This document shows positions 1-5,397 of a stretch of 5,397 bases of DNA, piece after piece. The stretch spans positions 4,018 to 9,414 of the forward strand of contig DCLG01000083.1 in NCBI GenBank assembly GCA_002320935.1, written 5' to 3'. The notes beneath the pieces were generated by a model. That model saw only the letters and a list, made by a program, of their open reading frames with translations, searched no databases and had not been told where the DNA came from. How positions within the stretch are numbered: position 1 is the stretch's first letter; every line of letters starts with the position of its first letter. This DNA comes from Pedobacter sp. UBA1654 (lineage in GTDB: Bacteria > Bacteroidota > Bacteroidia > Sphingobacteriales > Sphingobacteriaceae). The position numbers and the translations under genes are program-made.

Positions 1-137
1 CACATGGAAGGGGACACTTTAGCTTTTACCTCGTCTGTTTTAATAACAAAAACCTTCGGAGCCTGTGCCACAACCGCTTCATGAATCGACAAACATAAAA
101 GCGCCGAGGCTACGAATATTTTTATTTGCTTATTCAT
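1..137 (-). CDS. Secreted protein, N-terminus only; possible second GH51 alpha-L-arabinofuranosidase
   Basis: An ATG at 137-135 opens a frame of 45 codons that runs off the left edge, so the stop is not in the window. The first residues form a clear signal peptide: a basic start (MNKQIK), a hydrophobic core at about residues 7-18 and a likely signal peptidase I site after Ala24 (VVA before QAP). The one Cys in the core (Cys15) follows Leu and does not make a proper lipobox, so a lipoprotein is unlikely. The mature part begins PKVFVIKTDEVKAKVSPSM and the next codon starts TG. The segment 'V.P.M(W)' after a short beta-strand resembles the start of the second GH51 subtype, where 'MWG(I/V)FFEDIN' would follow. 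That resemblance rests on very few residues. The gene lies 16 nt after the stop of a secreted GH51 enzyme, on the same strand, so it is probably the next gene of the operon. Another secreted glycosidase acting on arabinose-containing glycans is the main alternative. Confidence 0.6.
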   Translation of the reverse strand, partial: MNKQIKIFVASALLCLSIHEAVVAQAPKVFVIKTDEVKAKVSPSM

Positions 138-153
138 TTTCAATGATATTTAA
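138..153 (-). promoter_or_regulatory. AT-rich translation start region of the left-edge gene
   Basis: The 16 nt between the GH51 stop (TAG) and the next ATG read TTAAATATCATTGAAA on the coding strand. It is AT-rich, ends in AAA and has no Shine-Dalgarno motif or hairpin, so it supports read-through into the left-edge gene rather than a separate transcription unit. Confidence 0.4.
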
Positions 154-1704
154 CTATTTCAATTCCAGTTCAACGACCGACAATGGAGGTAATTCTGCGA
201 CCAGTTGGTTTCCACTCTTCTTCGCTCCTTTGAAGTCTTTCACCGTGATTTTATTTGGATTATCGAAAGAATTATAATCCGTAAACTTAGCGGAAGTGAC
301 GATACGTCCTGTTACTTTGGACCATTTTAACCCGTTCAATGCGGTATTTACATTAATTTTCTTCTTAGCATCAACGTTTACAAGTGTGATATGAACCACC
401 CCGGTGGAGTCGTTTGAAGCAGATGCGTTAATTGCCGCCACTTTTTCATTCCCTACAGTGTAACTCGGACTTGAAAATTCAAGGGGAATGTGTTTTGCAT
501 CCATATGCACTTTATACAGATCAAAAACATGATAGGTAGGTGTAAGTAACATTTTTTCTTTTTCTGTTAATATCAAAGCCTGCAATACGTTCACGGTCTG
601 CGCTAAAGAGGCAACCCTTACCCTATCACTATGGTTATTGAAAATGTTAAGCGTAGAACCTGCGATCACAGCATCGCGCATGGTATTTTGCTGATATAAA
701 AATCCAGGATTGGTACCAGGCATTACATCGGTCCAGATACCCCATTCATCAACCACCAATGCTACTTTTTTCTGCGGATCATATTTATCCATGATGGCAG
801 AATGTGCTTTAACTAAACTGTCCATAGCAAGCCCGTTCTTAAGGGTACTAAAGTATTGTTCTTCACCAAACTCGGTTGAAGATCCCTTTTTGGACCAGTT
901 CCCGGTAGGGATAGTATAATAATGAAGAGATAGCCCCCACATCTCCGCCAGCGGAATTTTTTTCATCAACACTTCCGTCCAGTTTGTATCCCAGGAATTC
1001 GCACCCCCAGCAATTTTCTTTAATGGTGCACCCGGGTAATTGCGTGCGTAAGTGGCGTAGCGTCTATATTGATCTGCATAAAAGTCAGCAGTCATATTTC
1101 CTCCACAACCCCAATTCTCATTTCCAACACCCCAAAAGCTAACTTTCCATGGCTCCGGTTTGCCATTTTCTTTTCTAAGATTAGCTAAAGGACTCACGCC
1201 GTCGAAATTCAGGTATTCAACCCACTTGGCCATTTCCTCAACGGTACCGCTGCCAACATTACCAGCGATATAAGGTTCTGCATTAAGCAAATTACATAAC
1301 TCAAGAAATTCGTGTGTACCGAAGCTGTTGTCTTCCACTACGCCACCCCAATTGGTATTAACCATTTTAGGGCGCTGCTCACGCGGACCGATACCATCTC
1401 TCCAATGATACTCATCTGCAAAACAGCCTCCGGGCCATCTTAAATTCGGAATTTTGATGTGTTTCAATGCATCAACAATATCCAGACGTATCCGATCTTT
1501 CTTCGGCACATTCAAAGCAGGATCAACCCAGAAACCATCATAAATACATCTTCCCAAATGTTCAGCAAAGTGACCATAGATGTGTTTACTGATAACGTTT
1601 TTGGCGTTGCTGGTATTCAGATCAATAGAAACAGCATTCTGCGCCTTCACACCGAGGCTTGCAGAGAAATAAAAGACGAGCGCTGCTAGGATAAATTTTT
1701 TCAT
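154..1704 (-). CDS. Secreted alpha-L-arabinofuranosidase, glycoside hydrolase family 51
   Basis: This is a complete 516-residue protein, close to the usual 500 or so of GH51. It should remove terminal alpha-L-arabinofuranosyl groups from arabinan, arabinoxylan or derived oligosaccharides with retention of configuration. Residues 1-21 are a signal peptide (MKK, hydrophobic core, cut after VKA and before Q), so the enzyme is exported, probably to the periplasm; no lipobox Cys is present. The (beta/alpha)8 catalytic domain spans about residues 24-400. Family marks include [12 protein letters not shown] (41-52), [19 protein letters not shown] (89-107) and the acid/base Glu196 in GVGNEN. The nucleophile is Glu320 in VVDEWG, and NNHSDRV follows at 356-362. 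Residues from about 400 to 516 fit the C-terminal beta-sandwich common in the family. The ATG at 1704 is chosen because the signal peptide starts directly there. The gene follows araA by 29 nt and supplies that pathway's substrate. The exact polymer or linkage preferred cannot be read from the sequence. Confidence 0.95.
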   Translation of the reverse strand: MKKFILAALVFYFSASLGVKAQNAVSIDLNTSNAKNVISKHIYGHFAEHLGRCIYDGFWVDPALNVPKKDRIRLDIVDALKHIKIPNLRWPGGCFADEYHWRDGIGPREQRPKMVNTNWGGVVEDNSFGTHEFLELCNLLNAEPYIAGNVGSGTVEEMAKWVEYLNFDGVSPLANLRKENGKPEPWKVSFWGVGNENWGCGGNMTADFYADQYRRYATYARNYPGAPLKKIAGGANSWDTNWTEVLMKKIPLAEMWGLSLHYYTIPTGNWSKKGSSTEFGEEQYFSTLKNGLAMDSLVKAHSAIMDKYDPQKKVALVVDEWGIWTDVMPGTNPGFLYQQNTMRDAVIAGSTLNIFNNHSDRVRVASLAQTVNVLQALILTEKEKMLLTPTYHVFDLYKVHMDAKHIPLEFSSPSYTVGNEKVAAINASASNDSTGVVHITLVNVDAKKKINVNTALNGLKWSKVTGRIVTSAKFTDYNSFDNPNKITVKDFKGAKKSGNQLVAELPPLSVVELELK

Positions 1705-1733
1705 GTAAAAGGGTTTAGGTTGGGTTAATTGAT
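1705..1733 (-). promoter_or_regulatory. G-free spacer before the GH51 gene
   Basis: This 29-nt spacer is the longest non-coding stretch in the window. On the coding strand it contains no G, so it cannot offer a Shine-Dalgarno sequence. Its core reads AACCCAACCTAAACCC, followed by TTTTAC and the ATG. No inverted repeat, terminator or Bacteroidota-type -7 box (TAnnTTTG) is visible in it, so it is probably just a translation leader within the operon. Confidence 0.4.
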
Positions 1734-3239
1734 TTAGTGTTTGTTTATCTGATAGTAAACCTCATTCCATTTGAGTTCATTTCGGAATTGATTCAGATTT
1801 GTATTATGATCGATGCCTACATACTCGATTCCTGCCATATTAGCGAAATCAGTAAGGTGTTCTGCGGTTAAATTCTGACTGTAACAGGTATGGTGCGCAC
1901 CACCGGCATAAATCCACGCTGCACATCCGGTTTTCATGTCAGGTTGTGGTTTCCATAGTACACGTGCAACCGGTAACTTCGGTAGTTCTTCATGTGCATC
2001 AACCCCATCTACCACGTTTACCAGCAAACGGAACCGGTTTCCCATATCAACTATAGAAGCATTTAAAGCGGGTCCATTTGCAGCATCGAATATCAATCGT
2101 ACCGGATCTGCTTTACCACCAATTCCTAAAGGATGTATTTCGCATCTAACAGGGCCCTTCGCTAGGCCGGCATCTACCTCCAGCATGTGTGATCCCAACA
2201 CGAATGAATTGTCGGGCGTGAAGTTGTACGTGTAATCCTCCATGAATGCATTTGTGCCTTCAAGTCCACTGCCCATAACCTTCATGGTTCTTACCAGTAC
2301 AGCAGTTTTCCAGTCGCCTTCTCCTGCAAACCCATAGCCTTCATTCATCAAGCGCTGAACTGCAATGCCGGGAAGTTGAGCCATGCCATGCAGATCTTCA
2401 AACGTATCAGAAAAGCCTTTGAAGTTACCCTGCTCCAGGAAATTCCTGAGGCCAATTTCTATTTTCGCAGCTTCTCTTAAGGAAGCATGTTGACTGCCAC
2501 CTTTCCTCAGGGTCTCGGCAAGTATATAGCTGTCTGCATATTCCTGCGTTAGTCTTTCTATTTCAGCATCTGATGTTTGATTGATCACAGCAACAAGGTC
2601 TCCTATGCCATAGGTGTTGCAAGAAAACCCGAAATTAATCTCCGCCTCAACTTTATCGCCTTCGGTTACCGCTACATTACGCATATTGTCGCCGAAGCGC
2701 GCATATTTTGCGCCTTGCATATCGTACCACCCGGCAGCAGCCCGTAACCAGGTATCTATGCTTTCAACAACCTGTGGATCCTCCCAGTGTCCGGCGACGA
2801 CTTTTCGGTTGATCCGCATTCTGGACATGATAAACCCGAATTCACGATCTCCGTGAGCGCTTTGGTTCAAGTTCATAAAATCCATATCCATGGTGCTCCA
2901 TGGTATATCCCGGTTAAATTGCGTATGTAGATGGAGTAAAGGTTTCTGCAATATTTTAAGACCAGCTATCCACATTTTGGCAGGCGAAAAGGTATGCATC
3001 CAGGCGATGATCCCGATACAATTTTCCGCATTATTCGCCTGCTGGCAAATGGCATAGATCTCCTCATGCGTCTTCACCGTAGGCTTGAAAATGATTTTAA
3101 CCGGAATTTGAGCTGAATCATTTAAAGCCCCCGCGATATGCTGGGAATGTTCTGCAACAGCTCTTAAGGTTTCTTCTCCGTACAAATGCTGACTCCCGGT
3201 TATGAACCAGGCTTCATAATGGTTTAAACTGCTTATCAT
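1734..3239 (-). CDS. araA: L-arabinose isomerase AraA
   Basis: This is the cytoplasmic, metal-dependent (usually Mn2+) isomerase that converts L-arabinose to L-ribulose, the first step of the pathway. At 501 residues it is essentially the length of the E. coli enzyme (500). The N-terminus [20 protein letters not shown] aligns with E. coli from its first residues, which supports the ATG at 3239. Other family segments are [11 protein letters not shown] (81-91), [14 protein letters not shown] (101-114) and [12 protein letters not shown] (125-136). The metal and catalytic residues are in place: Glu307 in GFAGEGDW, Glu334 in AFMEDY, His351 in LGSHMLE and the His449-His450 pair in GGAHHT. There is no signal peptide. 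The gene starts 11 nt after the araD stop and is followed after 29 nt by the secreted arabinofuranosidase, so it sits between intracellular and extracellular parts of the same route. No frame break or missing residue was seen. Confidence 0.98.
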   Translation of the reverse strand: MISSLNHYEAWFITGSQHLYGEETLRAVAEHSQHIAGALNDSAQIPVKIIFKPTVKTHEEIYAICQQANNAENCIGIIAWMHTFSPAKMWIAGLKILQKPLLHLHTQFNRDIPWSTMDMDFMNLNQSAHGDREFGFIMSRMRINRKVVAGHWEDPQVVESIDTWLRAAAGWYDMQGAKYARFGDNMRNVAVTEGDKVEAEINFGFSCNTYGIGDLVAVINQTSDAEIERLTQEYADSYILAETLRKGGSQHASLREAAKIEIGLRNFLEQGNFKGFSDTFEDLHGMAQLPGIAVQRLMNEGYGFAGEGDWKTAVLVRTMKVMGSGLEGTNAFMEDYTYNFTPDNSFVLGSHMLEVDAGLAKGPVRCEIHPLGIGGKADPVRLIFDAANGPALNASIVDMGNRFRLLVNVVDGVDAHEELPKLPVARVLWKPQPDMKTGCAAWIYAGGAHHTCYSQNLTAEHLTDFANMAGIEYVGIDHNTNLNQFRNELKWNEVYYQINKH

Positions 3240-3250
3240 TGTTTTCGTTT
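3240..3250 (-). promoter_or_regulatory. A-rich translation start region of araA
   Basis: The 11 nt between the araD stop and the araA ATG read AAACGAAAACA on the coding strand. There is no Shine-Dalgarno motif. An A-rich stretch just before the start is the usual arrangement in Bacteroidota, where initiation depends little on pairing with 16S rRNA. Confidence 0.5.
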
Positions 3251-3949
3251 TTATTGTCCATAATAGGAATCAACACCGTGCTTCCTGTCGAAATGTTTTT
3301 TAATCAGCGCATCTTTCATCGGGCGAACCTCTGGGTTTATCTGTTCTGTGAGAAAGGCCATTTTCGCTATTTCTTCTACAACAGCACTATTGTAAACCGC
3401 TTTATCCGCATTTTTTCCCCAGGTAAAAGGTGCATGGTTTCCAACCAGAATCATTTCAACTTCAGTATAGCTTAAACCATGTGCTTTCAGGTGATCAATG
3501 ATTTGAAATCCGGTTTCATATTCATAATTACCACTAATTTTATCATCACTCATCGGCGCCGCACAGGGGATTGAAGCAGTGGTATGATCTGCATGTGTGG
3601 TCCCATAAATGGGGATTGGCTTTAAAGACTGTGCCCAGGCAGTTCCATAAGTGGAGTGGGTATGAACAATCCCACCAATATCCGCCCAGTGTTTGTACAA
3701 CACCGCATGTGTCTGGGTGTCCGATGATGGTCGTAGATCTCCTTCTATGGTATTTCCATCAAAATCTACGATAACCATGTTTTCAGGCGACAAGTTTTCA
3801 TATGATACGCCACTTGGTTTAATAGCAAACACTTTGTTTACGCGATCTGCTGCGCTTGCATTTCCAAACGTAAACAGTACCAGCCCCAATTTCGGGAGCA
3901 GCATATTGGCCTTGTAGGCCTCTTCTCTGATGTCCTGATATTTATTCAT
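3251..3949 (-). CDS. araD: L-ribulose-5-phosphate 4-epimerase AraD
   Basis: This zinc enzyme of the class II aldolase/epimerase family converts L-ribulose 5-phosphate to D-xylulose 5-phosphate, which enters the pentose phosphate pathway. Its 232 residues match the E. coli enzyme (231) and key residues are shifted by one. Phosphate and substrate binding segments are [11 protein letters not shown] (26-36), KPSG (44-47) and SSDT (75-78, with Asp77). Zinc ligands are His96 and His98 in GGIVHTHST and His172 in VGNHAPF. The catalytic Asp121 lies in GTTHADH and Tyr230 in the C-terminal SYYGQ. The paralogues UlaF and SgbE share this fold and are close in sequence, so the araA and araB neighbours are what fix the arabinose role. 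The ATG at 3949 lies inside the end of araB, with an 8-nt overlap, and matches the E. coli N-terminal length. The protein is cytoplasmic and looks intact. Confidence 0.97.
   Translation of the reverse strand: MNKYQDIREEAYKANMLLPKLGLVLFTFGNASAADRVNKVFAIKPSGVSYENLSPENMVIVDFDGNTIEGDLRPSSDTQTHAVLYKHWADIGGIVHTHSTYGTAWAQSLKPIPIYGTTHADHTTASIPCAAPMSDDKISGNYEYETGFQIIDHLKAHGLSYTEVEMILVGNHAPFTWGKNADKAVYNSAVVEEIAKMAFLTEQINPEVRPMKDALIKKHFDRKHGVDSYYGQ
3942..3949 (-). other. araB stop / araD start overlap
   Basis: On the coding strand the shared bases read ATGAATAA: the araD ATG comes first and the araB TAA ends the overlap in another frame. Upstream bases (AACTCCCCTC) contain no Shine-Dalgarno sequence. 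A ribosome finishing araB could therefore restart on araD, which would keep kinase and epimerase levels matched. The overlap is seen directly; the coupling is inference. Confidence 0.8.
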
Positions 3950-5397
3950 GAGGGGAGTTTTTTTCTATGAAATTACCCAGTGATTTATATTTCGGATAGC
4001 GTGATGCATAGTAGCTTACATTTTCTTCAATCGGGTAGTAAGTGGTATCGAAGCCACCCCCCATCTGCCGCATGGCCGCTTCCACATTGGGATAAATTTC
4101 TGCAGCTACAGCAGCAAACATTGCGGCACCTAAGGCACATGTATGGCTGAACTGATGAATGCGAATAGGCATATTTAAGACATCAGCCATCATTTGCATG
4201 ATGTATGGCGACTTCTTAGCAACGCCGCCGATCCCAATTATTCCTTTAACAGGAATGCCTTCAGCAATAAAACGGTCGACGATATTTTTAGCACCGAAAC
4301 AAGTTGCTTCAGCAAGTGTTCGGAATATCCTGGGTGCATCGGTTGCAAGATCCAGATTGTAAATGGCAGCTTTCAATGCCTGATTAGCATCCGGCGTTCT
4401 TCTTCCATTAAACCAGTCGATCGCTACTTCATCATCCTCAGCTTTTGGTAACAAGCCTGCCTGTTTACTCAATTCAGGGATTATGGCATCCAGCATTTCC
4501 TCTTCAAGGGCCTTAGCTGTTTCAGCATCAATTATTGAAGATGTGTGTAAAAGATTTTTCAGGGGCCATCCAAGTATGTTTTTAAACCACGCATAAGTGT
4601 CTCCGAAAGCAGATTGTCCGGCTTCAAGACCAACCATCCCCGGAATTACCGATCCGTTCACCTGTCCGCAGATCCCCTTAATGAGTCTGCCTTCCATATC
4701 AGTAGTTGGTGTGATCAGAATGTCACAGGTAGAGGTTCCCATAACTTTACTCAGGTGATAGGGTTCAATTTGTCCGCCAACGGCACCCATATGTGCATCA
4801 AAAGCACCAACACCTACTACAACAGCTGTACTTAAACCCAGTCTGTCCGCCCATTCCTGACTCAATGAGCCAGCGGGAACATCAGAGGTATAAGTTTCCT
4901 TGAACAAACGCGAGGTAAAACCATCCAGAAGCGGATCGAGTGAAGCGAAGAAGTCATTAGGTGGTAGACCGCCAAAGGCTTCGGCCCATAAAGCTTTATG
5001 TCCGGCCGCACAACGGCTTCTTTTCATCGCATTAACATCAGTCCCTCCAGTAAGCATAAATGGAATCCAGTCGCAATGTTCTACCCAGGAGTAACATGCA
5101 GCCCTGACTTTCTCATCCACGCGAAGTGTTCGTAGCAATTTTGCCCAAAACCATTCCGAAGAATAGATGCCTCCGCAATAGTTAAGGTAATTGACCTCAA
5201 ATTTAGCAGCATGGTCATTGATCTCGGCCGCTTCTGCAATTGCGGTATGATCTTTCCAAAGCACAAACATGGCCTGCGGGTTCGTTTCAAACTCCGGAAG
5301 CAACGCAAGCGGCAAACCGCTTTGGTTCACTGCAACAGGTGTAGATCCAGTTGTATCAATGGAAATTGCTTTAACCGAGCTGGCTTCCACCGTGCTG
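3942..5397 (-). CDS. araB: L-ribulokinase AraB, N-terminus beyond the window
   Basis: This FGGY-family kinase phosphorylates L-ribulose with ATP to give L-ribulose 5-phosphate. About 484 codons are present and the frame stays open to the right edge. The GTG at 5390 is an internal Val codon rather than the start: it lies just before AISIDTTGSTPVAV, a segment found roughly 80 residues into the E. coli enzyme (566 residues). The missing part carries the first phosphate-binding motif. Counting from that GTG, visible family marks are LPEFETNPQAMFVLWKDHTA (31-50), GGIYSSEWFWAKLLR (73-87) and RCAAGHKALW (126-135). GAFDAHMGAVGG (195-206) contains the likely catalytic base Asp198, and MGTSTCDIL (217-225) follows. 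GICGQVNGSVIPGMVGLEAG, DWFNGRRTP (325-333), the ATP-site GIGG (386-389) and CALGAAMFAAVAA (418-430) complete the fold. The stop overlaps the araD start. Position 416 is His where E. coli has Gln, next to the conserved CALGAA segment. It is cytoplasmic and the first gene of the visible operon. Confidence 0.97.
   Translation of the reverse strand, partial: STVEASSVKAISIDTTGSTPVAVNQSGLPLALLPEFETNPQAMFVLWKDHTAIAEAAEINDHAAKFEVNYLNYCGGIYSSEWFWAKLLRTLRVDEKVRAACYSWVEHCDWIPFMLTGGTDVNAMKRSRCAAGHKALWAEAFGGLPPNDFFASLDPLLDGFTSRLFKETYTSDVPAGSLSQEWADRLGLSTAVVVGVGAFDAHMGAVGGQIEPYHLSKVMGTSTCDILITPTTDMEGRLIKGICGQVNGSVIPGMVGLEAGQSAFGDTYAWFKNILGWPLKNLLHTSSIIDAETAKALEEEMLDAIIPELSKQAGLLPKAEDDEVAIDWFNGRRTPDANQALKAAIYNLDLATDAPRIFRTLAEATCFGAKNIVDRFIAEGIPVKGIIGIGGVAKKSPYIMQMMADVLNMPIRIHQFSHTCALGAAMFAAVAAEIYPNVEAAMRQMGGGFDTTYYPIEENVSYYASRYPKYKSLGNFIEKNSPHE

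Larger units (their letters stand above)
1..5397 (-). other. L-arabinose release and catabolism operon (araB-araD-araA-GH51-secreted protein)
   Basis: Five same-strand genes are separated by -8, 11, 29 and 16 nt, with no hairpin followed by a T-run between them. Such spacing strongly suggests one polycistronic transcript reading toward low coordinates. The first three genes encode the complete route from L-arabinose to D-xylulose 5-phosphate. The fourth, and probably the fifth, encode exported enzymes that free arabinose. The promoter, the likely regulator site and any importer must lie upstream of araB or downstream of the left edge. In Bacteroides, arabinose genes are controlled by a Nudix-type AraR, but nothing in this window shows which regulator acts here. 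Confidence 0.85.

Noticed and set aside
65..277. Plus-strand open frame of 70 codons across the GH51 stop region
   Set aside because: It spans the antisense of the GH51 C-terminus, the 16-nt spacer and the signal peptide of the left-edge gene. Its hydrophobic look comes from those AT-rich stretches.
1936..2235. Plus-strand open frame of 99 codons opposite araA
   Set aside because: It lies wholly inside araA on the opposite strand, has no recognisable domain, and its low-complexity Ser/Thr/Pro-rich sequence is typical of an antisense frame of a real gene.
3239..3475. Plus-strand open frame of 78 codons opposite the araD C-terminus
   Set aside because: It looks hydrophobic at first, but it is antisense to conserved araD codons (the His172 region and the Tyr230 end), so its composition reflects that gene. 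No family is recognisable.
5081..5308. Minus-strand open frame of 75 codons inside araB
   Set aside because: It is in another frame of the highly conserved LPEF/LWKDHTA part of araB and is rich in Arg and Cys without any domain.
5388..5390. GTG as a possible araB start
   Set aside because: The frame continues open to the right edge, and a start here would remove about 80 residues including the first phosphate-binding motif of the FGGY fold. It is an internal Val codon.
1..5397. Search for terminators, CRISPR repeats, tRNAs, insertion sequences and attachment sites
   Set aside because: Coding is continuous apart from gaps of 11, 29 and 16 nt. I saw no repeated units, tRNA-like cloverleaf, transposase or terminal inverted repeats by eye.

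Overview
The window holds five genes, all on the minus strand, from an L-arabinose utilisation operon. Transcription runs from high to low coordinates, so the gene order is araB, araD, araA, a secreted GH51 alpha-L-arabinofuranosidase, and then a second secreted protein of which only the first 45 codons are present. The araB start lies beyond the right edge. The last gene runs off the left edge.

The organism is most likely a member of the Bacteroidota, possibly the Sphingobacteriia or Chitinophagia. The evidence is the moderate GC content, A-rich start regions without Shine-Dalgarno sequences, signal peptides that appear to be cut just before 'AQ' or 'QA', and a GH51 enzyme of the type carrying [13 protein letters not shown]. 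Genus and species cannot be read from the sequence.

Layout: araB (3942-5397, N-terminus missing) overlaps araD (3251-3949) by 8 nt. araA (1734-3239) follows after 11 nt, the GH51 gene (154-1704) after 29 nt, and the partial gene (1-137) after 16 nt. Nearly every base is coding. No terminator, promoter, operator, RNA gene, mobile element or CRISPR array is recognisable, and no non-coding stretch exceeds 29 nt.

The genes fit one pathway. The secreted arabinofuranosidase, and probably the second secreted protein, would release L-arabinose from arabinan, arabinoxylan or their oligosaccharides in the periplasm or outside the cell. In the cytoplasm AraA converts L-arabinose to L-ribulose, AraB phosphorylates it to L-ribulose 5-phosphate, and AraD epimerises that to D-xylulose 5-phosphate for the pentose phosphate pathway. 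The sugar importer and regulator are not in the window. All visible catalytic residues are intact and no gene is frameshifted. This is largely an ordinary, well-understood region, and I found no convincing undescribed system in it.
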